A stretch of 64,000 nt of DNA from Agarilytica sp033852175 (lineage in GTDB: Bacteria > Pseudomonadota > Gammaproteobacteria > Pseudomonadales > Cellvibrionaceae), in assembly GCA_033852175.1 (NCBI GenBank), contig JAWSUY010000003.1, positions 161,130-225,129 on the forward strand. Direction: 5' to 3'. The position numbers and the translations under genes are program-made. The notes beneath the pieces were generated by a model. That model ran no database searches. It had not been told where the DNA came from and saw only the letters and a program-made list of their open reading frames with translations. This document shows positions 55,117-63,931 of the stretch, one piece after another (position 1 is the stretch's first letter; each line of letters begins with the position of its first letter).

Positions 55117-55152
55117 AAATGGTAGCTGGGAAACCGTCCAGGCCATTTTTTT
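55117..55152 (+). terminator. Terminator-like hairpin between cysD and cysN
   Basis: AAATGG (55117-55122) pairs with CCATTT (55143-55148), and inside it CTGG (55126-55129) pairs with CCAG (55138-55141). Seven T bases run from 55146 to 55152. It has the shape of an intrinsic terminator but sits only 12 bases before the cysN start, so it may cap part of the transcripts or act as an attenuator. Confidence 0.6.
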
Positions 55153-55164
55153 GAAGAAAAGAAT

Positions 55165-56586
55165 ATGTCACATCAATCCGATCTAATTGAATCCGATATC
55201 GACGAATATTTAAAGCAGCACGAACAAAAAGAAATTTTACGCTTTTTGACCTGCGGCAGTGTGGACGATGGTAAATCGACATTAATCGGTCGCTTGCTTC
55301 ATGATTCAAAAATGATTTATGAAGATCAGTTAGAAGCGATTCAAGCAGACACTACTAAGCACGGTACAACTGGCGGAAAGCTAGATTTGGCTTTGCTGGT
55401 TGATGGGTTGCAGGCTGAACGCGAGCAGGGTATTACGATTGATGTTGCCTACCGTTATTTCTCGACTCAAAAACGTAAATTTATTATTGCCGATACGCCG
55501 GGCCATGAGCAATATACGCGCAACATGGCCACAGGTGCTTCGACCTGTGATTTAGCCGTTATTTTGATTGATGCGCGTTACGGTGTTCAGGTTCAAACAC
55601 GTCGCCATACCTTTATCGCTTCTTTGTTGGGCATTAAGCATTTGGTTGTTGCGATTAATAAAATGGATTTGGTGGATTACAGCGAAGAGACCTTTAATAA
55701 AATTAAGACTGATTATCAATCGCTATTATCGACGATCGGCCAAAGCGGTGACGCTCACTTCATTCCTATGTCGGCACTCGATGGCGATAACGTTGTGAAC
55801 CCCAGTGAAAATATGACCTGGTATGAAGGCGAGTCACTGATGGGTATTTTGGAGTCAGTGAAAATTTCCGGCGACAAAAATACCACCGATTTCCGTTTCC
55901 CGGTTCAATACGTGAACCGCCCGAATCTCGATTTCCGGGGTTTCTGTGGCACAGTTGCTTCTGGCGTGGTGAAAGTGGGGGACGACATAAAAGTTCTTCC
56001 TTCTGGAAAAACCAGCCGTATTAAATCGATTGTTGTATACGAGGGTGACATTCAAGAGGCGTTTGTTGGTCAAGCGGTGACCCTGACCCTAGAAGACGAG
56101 ATTGATACCAGCCGCGGCGATATGATCGTGCTTAAAGACGCTGAAGTGACGCAATCTAACCGATTACGCGCACACTTGGTTTGGATGTCAGAAAGCGCCA
56201 TGCAACCGGGTAAACAGTATTGGTTTAAATTTTCAGGCAAGATGATTCCAGGTATGGTGAGTAACATCAATCACCGTGTTGATGTGAATACTTTTGAGGA
56301 AGCGTCAGCTGAAACGGCAGAACTTAACGACATCAACGTTGTTGAACTGGAGCTAGAGCAGCAAGTGGTTGTTGATTCGTACAAAGCGAATCGTGCTACA
56401 GGGGCTTTTATCGTGATCGATCGTATTAGCAATATTACTGTTGGTGCGGGTATGGTGAATGAAGCTCTCGATCAGGGCGATGCCAAGCCGCATGACTTTG
56501 CCGATTTTGAATTAGAACTCAACGCTCTCATTCGTAAGCATTTCCCGCATTGGGAAGCGAAAGATCTTAGCTCATTATTGAAATAG
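55165..56586 (+). CDS. cysN: Sulfate adenylyltransferase subunit 1 (GTPase)
   Basis: EF-Tu-like GTPase that drives APS formation by CysD. The 473 residues include G1 GSVDDGKSTLIGRLL, G2/G3 REQGITIDVAYRYFST and DTPGHEQYTRNM, G4 INKMDLVDYS, then two beta-barrel domains. It ends without a CysC kinase domain, unlike the NodQ/CysNC form; cysC is a separate gene 6.6 kb downstream. The ATG has only a weak purine-rich site (GAAGAAAAG). A hairpin with T-run lies just upstream. Confidence 0.97.
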   Translation: MSHQSDLIESDIDEYLKQHEQKEILRFLTCGSVDDGKSTLIGRLLHDSKMIYEDQLEAIQADTTKHGTTGGKLDLALLVDGLQAEREQGITIDVAYRYFSTQKRKFIIADTPGHEQYTRNMATGASTCDLAVILIDARYGVQVQTRRHTFIASLLGIKHLVVAINKMDLVDYSEETFNKIKTDYQSLLSTIGQSGDAHFIPMSALDGDNVVNPSENMTWYEGESLMGILESVKISGDKNTTDFRFPVQYVNRPNLDFRGFCGTVASGVVKVGDDIKVLPSGKTSRIKSIVVYEGDIQEAFVGQAVTLTLEDEIDTSRGDMIVLKDAEVTQSNRLRAHLVWMSESAMQPGKQYWFKFSGKMIPGMVSNINHRVDVNTFEEASAETAELNDINVVELELEQQVVVDSYKANRATGAFIVIDRISNITVGAGMVNEALDQGDAKPHDFADFELELNALIRKHFPHWEAKDLSSLLK

Positions 56587-56611
56587 CCTGTTTGTAGACA
56601 GAGACAACCTT

Positions 56612-57169
56612 ATGCGAACCCTTATATTTTTAGTATTTATGTTGGCGGCTATCACTGCCCAAGCCTCAAAAGATAAGGGTATGTATATTGGCGGCAGTTT
56701 TTCTTTAATTGATGTTGGTGCAAAAGGTCCATTTGCAAATGATGTGACCTTCAAAGCCGGAGAGATATTGATTGGCTATAAGTACAATCAATACCTGGGT
56801 CTAGAAATTCGCGGTGGAAGGAGTTTGCAGGGAGAGGTTATTTCCGTCGCAGGTAATACTCCTGGGCAGGAGTTCAGCGTTGAAGCCTCAATTGATCGAT
56901 ATATTTCGCATTATTATCGAGCTGAACTAGCAAACGATATTGCCAAGGTATATATATTGCTGGGGCAGACAGGCATTAAAACCTCATTAGATTTTGAAGA
57001 CGATGGCATATCCGATGTTGAAGGCAGCGAGTCAGGTCTTTCATATGGGATTGGATTCGGACTATGGCTAGATGAGCGAATGAATTTAAATTTTGAATTC
57101 AAAACACTTCTAGATACAGATAGCGACGCTTTTACTTCTGGCTCAGTAAGCGCAGACTTCCGTTTTTAG
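56612..57169 (+). CDS. Small outer-membrane beta-barrel protein
   Basis: A 185-residue exported protein with a signal peptide (cleavage near AQA-SKDKG). It has alternating beta strands typical of an eight-stranded barrel (MYIGGSFSLIDVG; ILIGYKYNQYLGLEIRGG; YRAELANDIAKVYILLGQTG; LNFEFKTLLD) and ends VSADFRF, with the C-terminal Phe used by the BAM assembly signal. It resembles OmpA-like/OmpW-size porin family barrels. Its start is 25 bases after cysN, so it may be read through from cysDN; a link to sulfur metabolism is not shown. Confidence 0.8.
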   Translation: MRTLIFLVFMLAAITAQASKDKGMYIGGSFSLIDVGAKGPFANDVTFKAGEILIGYKYNQYLGLEIRGGRSLQGEVISVAGNTPGQEFSVEASIDRYISHYYRAELANDIAKVYILLGQTGIKTSLDFEDDGISDVEGSESGLSYGIGFGLWLDERMNLNFEFKTLLDTDSDAFTSGSVSADFRF

Positions 57170-57188
57170 CCTCCAGCATTCACACTAA

Positions 57189-57280
57189 TCCCGCCCCCGG
57201 TCATCCTTTTTCCGTCCCCGGTCATTTTCCCGTCCCCCTTTTTTCCCCGTCCCCCGATTTTACCCTTCCCCCGTTTCCCC
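57189..57280. repeat. C-rich (inverted) heptamer-type array, locus 4
   Basis: Repeats such as CCGTCCCCGGTCAT (twice), CCGTCCCC and CCCCGTCCCCCG, which on the minus strand read ACGGGG as at the other loci. It begins 20 bases after the barrel-protein stop and runs into the last codons of the converging CoA-transferase gene, whose final residues (GETGEG) are encoded by repeat-like DNA. Confidence 0.8.
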
Positions 57281-59167
57281 AAACTTCATCCTCAAAAATG
57301 CACTAGTACTGTAACGGGTCACTTGGGCGTAATATTTATCGACTAAGTCCTTCACTGTTTCAGTGTAGGAACTGACCAAGTCAGGTCGGATGGTAAAGTT
57401 ATCGTAATTGACAATCACATTCACGCGTTTACTTAAGGGTTCTAAAAAGCTTTCAACGGTATTTTTAATTCGCGTTATTTCTTCCGGGACATTGATCGAA
57501 AGTGATTCAAAATTAATAAATAGCACATTTGATTCTGGATCGAAGTCTATTCGTTGAATAATTGGGACGTGAAGGAGCTCTGAGTCTAGCCCGATAACTT
57601 TGTCACGGAATATTCGGGCGTCCATCAATTTTAGATCGTCGGACACGATGGGGCGGAAATCCATGTGAGCAAAAATGTCTTTTTCCAAGTCTATACCTGG
57701 GGCAATTTCGATCAGCACTAAGCCTTCTGTTGTTAGGCGAAATACACAGCGCTCAGTAATGTACAAAACCGGCTGAGATAACTGTGCTGAGCGTTCACCA
57801 CTAAAAGTGACTTGCTCAACTGCTTTGACAAATTTAATTGTCTGTTTTCCTTCTCCAATGACGATTTGCTCATTTCTAATTTCAATTTTGAATTTACCTG
57901 CGGCAAAGGCACCGATAAAGACGACTTTTTTCGCGTTCTGGCTGATATTGATAAAACCACCAGCGCCAGCAAGGCGGGAGCCAAAGCGTGATACGTTAAC
58001 GTCACCATTTTGTGCTGTTTGGGCAAGCCCTAAGAAAGCAATATCGAGTCCGCCACCATCATAAAAATCAAACTGAGCCGGTTGATCAATAAGCGCGTCA
58101 ATATTGGTACCGGCTCCAAAATTGAGCCCACTGGCTGGCAAGCCGCCAATAAGTCCAGGTTCTGCGGTTAGCGTAACGGTATCCAGAATATGTTCTTCGT
58201 TAGCGACGTTGGCAATACCTTCAGGCATTCCAATTCCCAGATTGACCACCGCGTTGGGGCGCAGTTCAAAGGCTGCGCGACGGGCAATGATTTTTCGTGA
58301 ATTCAGCGGAAGGGCTTCTATGTTTTCCATTGGAACTCTTATCGCTCCGGCGAAGGCCGGATTGTAGGGTTCAGCAAAGGTTTGCCAGTGGTTTTCTGGT
58401 TTCGCCACTACAACACAGTCGACCAGTATTCCGGGTATTTTGACATCGCGGGCGTCTAAGCTATTGCTTTCGGCAACGCGTTCGACTTGAACAATGACCA
58501 GCCCACCGGAATTGTGTGCGGCGGTGGCAAGGGCCAAAGATTCGAGATAGAGTGCTTCTTTCTCACAGGTAATATTACCGGATTCGTCCGCAGTGGTACC
58601 TCGTATGAAGGCAACGTTAATGGGGAAGGCTTTGTAAAAAAGATACTCTTCGTTTTCGATCTCAATGAGCTTGACGAGATCTTCCTGTGTAGAGGCATTG
58701 AGCTTGCCTCCACCGTTTCGAGGGTCAACAAATGTTCCCAGGCCTACTTTTGACAGTGTTCCAGGTTTGCCTGCTCCAATATCTCGAAATAGGTGGGCGA
58801 TAGAGCCCTGAGGTAAATTGTACGCTTCGACTAAGTTCTCGTTGGCCAGCTTTTGCAGGCCGGGAACGAGAGCCCAGTGCCCGCCAATTACGCGTTTGAG
58901 CAGACCCTCGCTCGCGATGTGATTGAGCCCCTTGTCTTTTCCATCCCCCTGGCCAGCGGCGTAAACAAGTGTTAAATCTCGTGGCTGCTGGGTTGTATCA
59001 AAGCGCTCGCGAAGCGCTATAGCCAGTTCTTCAGCGAAGCCTATCCCGACAAACCCGCCAGTTCCTAAGGTGTCGCCATTTTGAATGAGATTGACGGCTT
59101 CTGCTGCCGAAACGATTTTGTTGCGTACGGCGGACTGGCTTTTTGATGTTTGGAGCTTCGAATACAT
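57260..59167 (-). CDS. Acyl-CoA:acetate/3-ketoacid CoA-transferase family protein (YdiF-like, extended)
   Basis: A 635-residue family I CoA-transferase with both halves in one chain. The N-terminal half has GDTLGTGGFVGIGFAEELAIALRERF in part (GTGGFVGIGFAEEL). The C-terminal half has NLGIGMPEGIANVA and VTLTAEPGLIGGLP, whose Glu is the expected CoA-thioester nucleophile. E. coli YdiF is about 530 residues; the extra 100 residues are at the C-terminus (from about 530; includes INVPEEITRIKN and VNVIVNYDNFTIRPDLV) and have no domain I can name. It is transcribed alone. Acyl substrates are unknown. Its last codons overlap the repeat array. Confidence 0.9.
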   Translation of the reverse strand: MYSKLQTSKSQSAVRNKIVSAAEAVNLIQNGDTLGTGGFVGIGFAEELAIALRERFDTTQQPRDLTLVYAAGQGDGKDKGLNHIASEGLLKRVIGGHWALVPGLQKLANENLVEAYNLPQGSIAHLFRDIGAGKPGTLSKVGLGTFVDPRNGGGKLNASTQEDLVKLIEIENEEYLFYKAFPINVAFIRGTTADESGNITCEKEALYLESLALATAAHNSGGLVIVQVERVAESNSLDARDVKIPGILVDCVVVAKPENHWQTFAEPYNPAFAGAIRVPMENIEALPLNSRKIIARRAAFELRPNAVVNLGIGMPEGIANVANEEHILDTVTLTAEPGLIGGLPASGLNFGAGTNIDALIDQPAQFDFYDGGGLDIAFLGLAQTAQNGDVNVSRFGSRLAGAGGFINISQNAKKVVFIGAFAAGKFKIEIRNEQIVIGEGKQTIKFVKAVEQVTFSGERSAQLSQPVLYITERCVFRLTTEGLVLIEIAPGIDLEKDIFAHMDFRPIVSDDLKLMDARIFRDKVIGLDSELLHVPIIQRIDFDPESNVLFINFESLSINVPEEITRIKNTVESFLEPLSKRVNVIVNYDNFTIRPDLVSSYTETVKDLVDKYYAQVTRYSTSAFLRMKFGETGEG

Positions 59168-59480
59168 AAGTCAGGTATTTACGTTTATTGTTTAGGGTTT
59201 ACCGTTTAGACGAAGTTCGGAGCCTAATTCCCCCGGCCTCTCTACTCGATGATACGTCTAAATAGGAGACGCTCAGAAACGAGAGATGCTCCGGGTATCG
59301 GGGTTGTTTGGCTGAACTTGGTATTAACGTTACTTTTATTATTGTTCTCAATTCCTTAAGTGTAAGACATTTCTCACACGCTTTGCCGCCGATGTCGCCT
59401 TTTACTCATAAAACGATGTCGCTAATATGCGCTTCGAGGCCAAGATAGGCCGTAAACTCTTAAATCAAAGGAATTGAATT
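59168..59480. other. 313-bp divergent gap before the comEA-like gene
   Basis: It must hold the promoters of the CoA-transferase and the comEA-like gene. AAAGGA lies about 9 bases before the comEA-like ATG as its ribosome site. No repeat array, gene or confident promoter pair was seen. Confidence 0.5.
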
Positions 59481-59873
59481 ATGAAAGTGCTTTCTCGTGT
59501 TTCTGTATCTTCTGCTGTTAGCTCTAGCCGTTATTTTGTACAAGAAAACCTATTTTCGATATTTGTTGTGCTTGCTATAGCCCTTCTTATATCGGCCTCG
59601 TCAGTAACTTTTGCGGCTGAAAAACAGACAAAAAAACAATCGGAAGCTGTTTCGCAATCGACGACCACTAAAAAAGTGGAATCAGTCGTCAATATCAACC
59701 GCGCAGGAATACCGGATTTAACGACACTGTCAGGTATCGGTGAGAAAAAAGCGATCGCGATTGTGAAATACAGGAATGCGAATGGAAAGTTTAAAACGAT
59801 CGAACAGCTTACCGAAGTGAAGGGCATTGGATCGAAAATCATTGAGAAGAATCGTAAGCGCATAGTGTTGTAG
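59481..59873 (+). CDS. ComEA-type helix-hairpin-helix protein
   Basis: A 130-residue protein with one membrane/signal segment at about 27-48 (FSIFVVLAIALLISASSVTFAA), a Lys/Ser/Thr-rich linker, and a C-terminal double helix-hairpin-helix domain. The two hairpins are LTTLSGIGEKKAIAIVKY and LTEVKGIGSKIIEKN, preceded by VVNINRA. This is the ComEA DNA-receptor domain, so a role in DNA uptake or periplasmic DNA binding is likely. The N-terminus before the hydrophobic part is unusually long (about 26 residues). It is followed by pyrF after a gap of about 160 bases. Confidence 0.85.
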   Translation: MKVLSRVSVSSAVSSSRYFVQENLFSIFVVLAIALLISASSVTFAAEKQTKKQSEAVSQSTTTKKVESVVNINRAGIPDLTTLSGIGEKKAIAIVKYRNANGKFKTIEQLTEVKGIGSKIIEKNRKRIVL

Positions 59874-60033
59874 TTGCGCGAACCCTTAAATTAGTTTTTC
59901 AAAAACAATAGTGGGCGAGGGCCTATTTCGGGATGGGCACTAATTACTTCGAATAATACTGCGTGAGCCTGGGCCTTGGTCTGGGCTTTTGTGTAGAATA
60001 CTCTGGTCTTTGTGTTCATTGAGGAATAGATCG

Positions 60034-60729
60034 TTGGTCGATCCCAAGGTTATAGTTGCTCTTGATTATCATGATCAAGAGAAGTGTTTAGAGTTAGTCC
60101 AAAAGCTTAGCCCCCAGCTTTGCCGTCTCAAAATCGGAAAAGAAATGTTTACGCTGTTTGGGCCTCAATTGGTGGAGCGTGTACAGAAGTTGGGTTTTGA
60201 GGTCTTCCTCGATCTAAAGTTTCACGATATACCCAACACAGTAGCTAAGGCTGTTTCTGCCGCTGCCAGTTTGGGCGTGTGGATGGTCAATATTCACGCC
60301 TCTGGCGGCCGCCGAATGATGGAAGCCGCTGTTCAGGCTCTAGAGTCTCATGGTAATGCCCCCAAGTTAATAGCCGTAACAGTGCTGACCAGTATGGATG
60401 GGGGTGACCTAAACGGAATTGGCATTACTGTAAGTCCGGCTGAGCAAGTGGCTCGCCTAGCAAAACTGTCAGCAGATTGCGGGTTAGATGGTGTTGTTTG
60501 TTCTGCACAAGAAGTAACTCAGCTTAAGCCCCTTTGTGGCGATGCTTTCTTATGTGTAACACCGGGTATAAGACCCGTTGGCAGTGATAGTGGAGACCAG
60601 CGTCGTATTATGACGCCGGAACAGGCAATACAAAGTGGTAGCGACTACCTCGTTATTGGGCGGCCAATCACACAGGCAGAAGACCCTGAATCGGTGTTGC
60701 AGAATATAGCGAAATCAATTCAACGGTAG
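60034..60729 (+). CDS. pyrF: Orotidine 5'-phosphate decarboxylase
   Basis: Last step of UMP synthesis: decarboxylates OMP. The 231 residues carry KVIVALDYHDQE, LKIGKEMFTLFGP, the catalytic FLDLKFHDIPNTVAKAV (the Asp-Lys-Asp network) and VTPGIRPVGSDSGDQRRI for the phosphate. The start is taken as TTG 60034, with GAGGA 8 bases upstream and the family start right after it; the ATG/TTG frame to 59989 adds 15 residues unlike PyrF. In many relatives pyrF follows lapB; here it precedes cmk. Confidence 0.95.
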   Translation: MVDPKVIVALDYHDQEKCLELVQKLSPQLCRLKIGKEMFTLFGPQLVERVQKLGFEVFLDLKFHDIPNTVAKAVSAAASLGVWMVNIHASGGRRMMEAAVQALESHGNAPKLIAVTVLTSMDGGDLNGIGITVSPAEQVARLAKLSADCGLDGVVCSAQEVTQLKPLCGDAFLCVTPGIRPVGSDSGDQRRIMTPEQAIQSGSDYLVIGRPITQAEDPESVLQNIAKSIQR

Positions 60730-60830
60730 GAATTAAATCTTCGAAGTCAAAAGTGGGTTGTCAGAGTTGATGGCCCGCAACTAGCGGCCAGAATTAAATT
60801 GTTAACGATCGTTCAGAATAAGGTGTAGTC

Positions 60831-61505
60831 ATGATTCCTGTAGTTACCATTGATGGGCCTAGCGGGGCGGGTAAAGGGACAATCTGCCGCTTAGTGGCTC
60901 AAAAAACGGGATACAGCTTGCTGGATAGCGGCGCTTTGTACCGTTTAGCTGCTGTGGCGAGTCTGAACGCTGCAATTGATTTAGATGATGAGTCTGCGGT
61001 GGCAGACATAGCGGCAAAATTGGATATTCAGTTTGTTGCAGAATCAGCTTCCACGCGGGTAATGTTAGACGGCGAAGATGTTTCCTCCGATATTCGTACC
61101 GAGAGGGCGGGCATGGCAGCCTCTAAAGTGGCAGCGTATCCTCAAGTGCGTGAAGCCTTGCTTCAGCGGCAGAGAGATTTCTGCAAAGCTCCTGGCCTGG
61201 TTGCAGATGGCCGCGATATGGGAACTGTTGTGTTTCCTGATGCGCCAGTAAAAATATTTTTAACCGCGAGTTCAGAAGAGCGCGCTAATCGACGACTTAA
61301 GCAGTTAGAAGACGCGGGTGTCTCGGCGGATTATGAAAAAATCTTAGCCGATATTCAGGCGCGGGATGAGCAAGATTCTAGCCGCGCCAGCGCACCGTTA
61401 AAGCCTGCGGATGATGCCTTGATATTGGATTCGACGACTATGGATATTGATGCGGTATTGCGTGCCGTTCTGACTGAAATCGATGTGAAAATCCCCGATG
61501 CTTAA
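60831..61505 (+). CDS. cmk: Cytidylate kinase
   Basis: Phosphorylates CMP and dCMP. The 224 residues show the P-loop DGPSGAGKGTICRLVA, LDSGALYRLAA, the CMP-specific insert, and LVADGRDMGTVVFPDAPVKIFLTAS. Length is normal. It overlaps the lapA start by 8 bases, so the two are coupled. In most gammaproteobacteria cmk is followed by rpsA and ihfB, which are absent here. Confidence 0.97.
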   Translation: MIPVVTIDGPSGAGKGTICRLVAQKTGYSLLDSGALYRLAAVASLNAAIDLDDESAVADIAAKLDIQFVAESASTRVMLDGEDVSSDIRTERAGMAASKVAAYPQVREALLQRQRDFCKAPGLVADGRDMGTVVFPDAPVKIFLTASSEERANRRLKQLEDAGVSADYEKILADIQARDEQDSSRASAPLKPADDALILDSTTMDIDAVLRAVLTEIDVKIPDA

Positions 61506-61887
61506 AAAAATATTCCGACGAATTGCGTTAATCCTGCTGCTGTTGTGGTTTATCTTAACCCTTGTTGTCGGTATGTGGGTTTGGAGTGAAAACAGTTCGC
61601 CGGTTGTAGCGAGTTATTTTGGGTTCGAGTTTCATGGTCAGGCCTTGGGTACGGTTATGGCCGAAATGTTTGTGGCGGGCTTTTTGTTAGGGGCTTTTCC
61701 TTTGTGTGTGACTGCTGTTGTGAGGGCGTCCGCGCACAGGCGTCAGATAAAAAAAATGGTAAAAGAGTTCGGTAGACAGGATTCTGCTGGCTCGCAGACA
61801 GATACCGACAGGGCAAATCGTATCGGAGGCCCTCAAGTTGATGACCGGCAGGGCAGTGATTCCGACAACCTCAAATTGAAAGCTTAA
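61498..61887 (+). CDS. lapA: LapA family inner-membrane protein (DUF1049)
   Basis: A 129-residue protein with two membrane helices (IALILLLLWFILTLVVGMWVW and MFVAGFLLGAFPLCVTAVV) and a cytoplasmic tail. NSSPVVASYFGFEFHG between the helices fits the LapA/DUF1049 pattern. With LapB it works in lipopolysaccharide assembly control in E. coli. The tail after the second helix is longer and more hydrophilic than in E. coli LapA (about 100 residues). The ATG overlaps cmk, and lapB follows after 18 bases. Confidence 0.9.
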   Translation: MLKKIFRRIALILLLLWFILTLVVGMWVWSENSSPVVASYFGFEFHGQALGTVMAEMFVAGFLLGAFPLCVTAVVRASAHRRQIKKMVKEFGRQDSAGSQTDTDRANRIGGPQVDDRQGSDSDNLKLKA

Positions 61888-61905
61888 GCTCAGGAGTCGA
61901 GTGCT

Positions 61906-63075
61906 TTGGTTGTGGCGTTGGTTTCTCTTGCTCTGGTTCTTGGTTTTATCGTTGGGCGGTATGCGATAAGCCTGCGGAATTTAAAATTTTTTTTAAAACC
62001 GCAAAGTCTAGATCGTCGATATTTCGAAGGACTTACCTTTCTTTTAAAGGATGAGGCAGACGAGGCGATTGATCGTTTCGTTACGGATATGGAAGTGAAC
62101 AGCAATACACTGGAAGTGCATTTGTCGCTTGCGGGTCTACTGCGGCGTAAAGGCGAAGTGTCCAGGGCTGTTAAAGTTCACGAAAACCTATTGAACAGTT
62201 CTCAGCTTTCGTCATCTCAAACCCAACTTGTTCAGCTAGAGCTTTCCCAGGATTATTTTCATTCTGGATTATTGGATAGAGCGGAGCGTTTGTTACGCGA
62301 GTTGGCCGATCAGTCTTCAGTTGCTCTCGATGTGCGAGAGGATGCGTTAAAGCGCTTAATCGAAATTTATCAAGCGACGAGTGAATGGCTAAAAGCCATT
62401 GATATCGCAGACCGCCTTACTGAACGGAAATTCTCTAGAGAGCCTGATGAATGGCGTAAAGCGCAGGCGCATTACTGTTGTGAACTGGCGCTTTCGGCCG
62501 TTGATAAGCCAGGGGGAGCTGAATGTGCTCAATGGCTAAAATCAGCATTGTCGTATGATGCTAAGTGTGTGCGAGCGAGTTTGTTGTGGGCAAAGTTTGA
62601 CCTTAAACGTGGCGATATTGATGCTGCTATAGAGGCTTTGGGATCGATACCTTCTCAGAGCGCTGAGCTGGCTTCAGAAATGGTTGCTCCGCTGTACGAC
62701 TGTTACATTCATCAGGATAAAAAAATTGAGTTTATGAAGGTGCTTAATCAGCACCTTGAAGAACATAAAGATATTCGAGCACTCCGCTTACTGTTTGAAT
62801 TGTCGTGTGACTTTGAGAGTGTCACTTCAGCGTTGAAGCGCATTGGCTGCTTTCTGCCAGCCTATAGTATGTTGAACTCTGCGAAAGAGCTCTGCTTAAC
62901 ACTTGATTCGCTGGCAGGGGAGCAGAATGTGGATCGATTTCGTCCTGTAATGCATCAGCTTTTAAATGTAGACACTTACTACGAATGCGTTAAATGTGGT
63001 TTTGAGGGGCAAGAGATTCATTGGTTGTGCCCTAGTTGTACATCATGGGGGAGCATACACTTCGTGGGCGGCTAG
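61906..63075 (+). CDS. lapB: Lipopolysaccharide assembly protein LapB
   Basis: Tetratricopeptide protein that regulates LpxC turnover and LPS assembly at the inner membrane. The 389 residues have an N-terminal membrane helix (VSLALVLGFIVGRYA), TPR units from about residue 35 (YFEGLTFLLKDEADEAIDRF; EVHLSLAGLLRRKGEVSRAV), and a C-terminal rubredoxin-like zinc site with two CxxC pairs (CVKCG and CPSC). The start is TTG 61906 with AGGAG 9 bases upstream; GTG 61912 is an alternative. It follows lapA directly. Confidence 0.95.
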   Translation: MVVALVSLALVLGFIVGRYAISLRNLKFFLKPQSLDRRYFEGLTFLLKDEADEAIDRFVTDMEVNSNTLEVHLSLAGLLRRKGEVSRAVKVHENLLNSSQLSSSQTQLVQLELSQDYFHSGLLDRAERLLRELADQSSVALDVREDALKRLIEIYQATSEWLKAIDIADRLTERKFSREPDEWRKAQAHYCCELALSAVDKPGGAECAQWLKSALSYDAKCVRASLLWAKFDLKRGDIDAAIEALGSIPSQSAELASEMVAPLYDCYIHQDKKIEFMKVLNQHLEEHKDIRALRLLFELSCDFESVTSALKRIGCFLPAYSMLNSAKELCLTLDSLAGEQNVDRFRPVMHQLLNVDTYYECVKCGFEGQEIHWLCPSCTSWGSIHFVGG

Positions 63076-63170
63076 TTCATATGGGCAGGTATTGATGGAT
63101 GAGATAGACTGCAGGTCCAGGGTTGTAGAGTGATGTAGGGGCGATTGCCGTAACGAATGGGCTTAATTTT

Positions 63171-63764
63171 ATGACAAACCTAACATGGCAGAATCATAGT
63201 GTTAGCAAGCAGACGAGACAAAAACAACACGGACACAAATCGTGTTTAATTTGGTTTACCGGCTTAAGTGGGGCCGGTAAATCCACCGTTGCGAATGTGC
63301 TCGAACATCGTCTAGTCGAAGAATTTAATATCAAAACCTACCTGCTCGATGGCGATAATGTACGCCTGGGCCTGTGTAAAGACCTGGGTTTTAGCGAACA
63401 CGACAGAGTCGAAAATATCCGGCGAGTAGGGGAGGTAAGTAAGCTATTCGTAGAAGCCGGCCTCATAACCCTGTCAGCATTCATCTCTCCCTTCAAAAAA
63501 GACCGCCAGCTCGCAAGGGAGATGCTTAAAAACGATGAGTTCATAGAAGTCTTTGTCGATACGCCTCTAGACGTGTGTGAAACCCGAGACCCAAAAGGCC
63601 TATACAAAAAAGCCCGTAATGGCGAGATTAAAAACTTCACAGGTATAGATTCGAGATACGAACCCCCAGAAACCCCCGAGATCCACGTAAAAAATGCTGA
63701 ACAGACGCCCGAAGAATCCGCCAATCAAATAATTGCCCACTTAAAATCGGAAAACTATTTGTAA
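63171..63764 (+). CDS. cysC: Adenylylsulfate kinase
   Basis: Phosphorylates APS to PAPS, the step after CysDN. The 197 residues have the P-loop GLSGAGKST, LLDGDNVRLGLCKDLGFSEHDRVENIRRVGEV in part (DGDNVRLGLCKDLGF), and FISPFKKDR, DPKGLYKKAR and FTGIDSRYEPPE, all standard for CysC. It starts at ATG 63171, about 95 bases after lapB, and is separate from cysDN at 54-56.6 kb. A G-rich heptamer array begins at its stop. Confidence 0.97.
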   Translation: MTNLTWQNHSVSKQTRQKQHGHKSCLIWFTGLSGAGKSTVANVLEHRLVEEFNIKTYLLDGDNVRLGLCKDLGFSEHDRVENIRRVGEVSKLFVEAGLITLSAFISPFKKDRQLAREMLKNDEFIEVFVDTPLDVCETRDPKGLYKKARNGEIKNFTGIDSRYEPPETPEIHVKNAEQTPEESANQIIAHLKSENYL

Positions 63765-63765
63765 G

Positions 63766-63892
63766 ACGGGGGGCGGGAAACGGGGAACGGGGAACGGGGA
63801 ACCGATGCGGGCAACGGGAAACCGATACGGGCAACGGGAAACCGATACGGGCAACGGGCAACGGGCAACGGATGACCGGAAACCGGCGGGGT
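63766..63892. repeat. G-rich heptamer tandem array, locus 5a
   Basis: About 125 bp directly after cysC, on the plus strand. Units are ACGGGGA, ACGGGCA, ACGGGAA and a 20-base compound CCGATACGGGCAACGGGAAA repeated three times with one change. It is the longest array in the window. Confidence 0.9.
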
Positions 63893-63931
63893 TCGGGCTT
63901 GTCTAGCTCAGTTCTAGGGTTTAAACGTTTT

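Noticed and set aside
63637..63861. Minus-strand frame reading through the array after cysC
   Set aside because: It is a translation of C-rich repeats plus the antisense of cysC; composition is that of the repeat, not of a protein.
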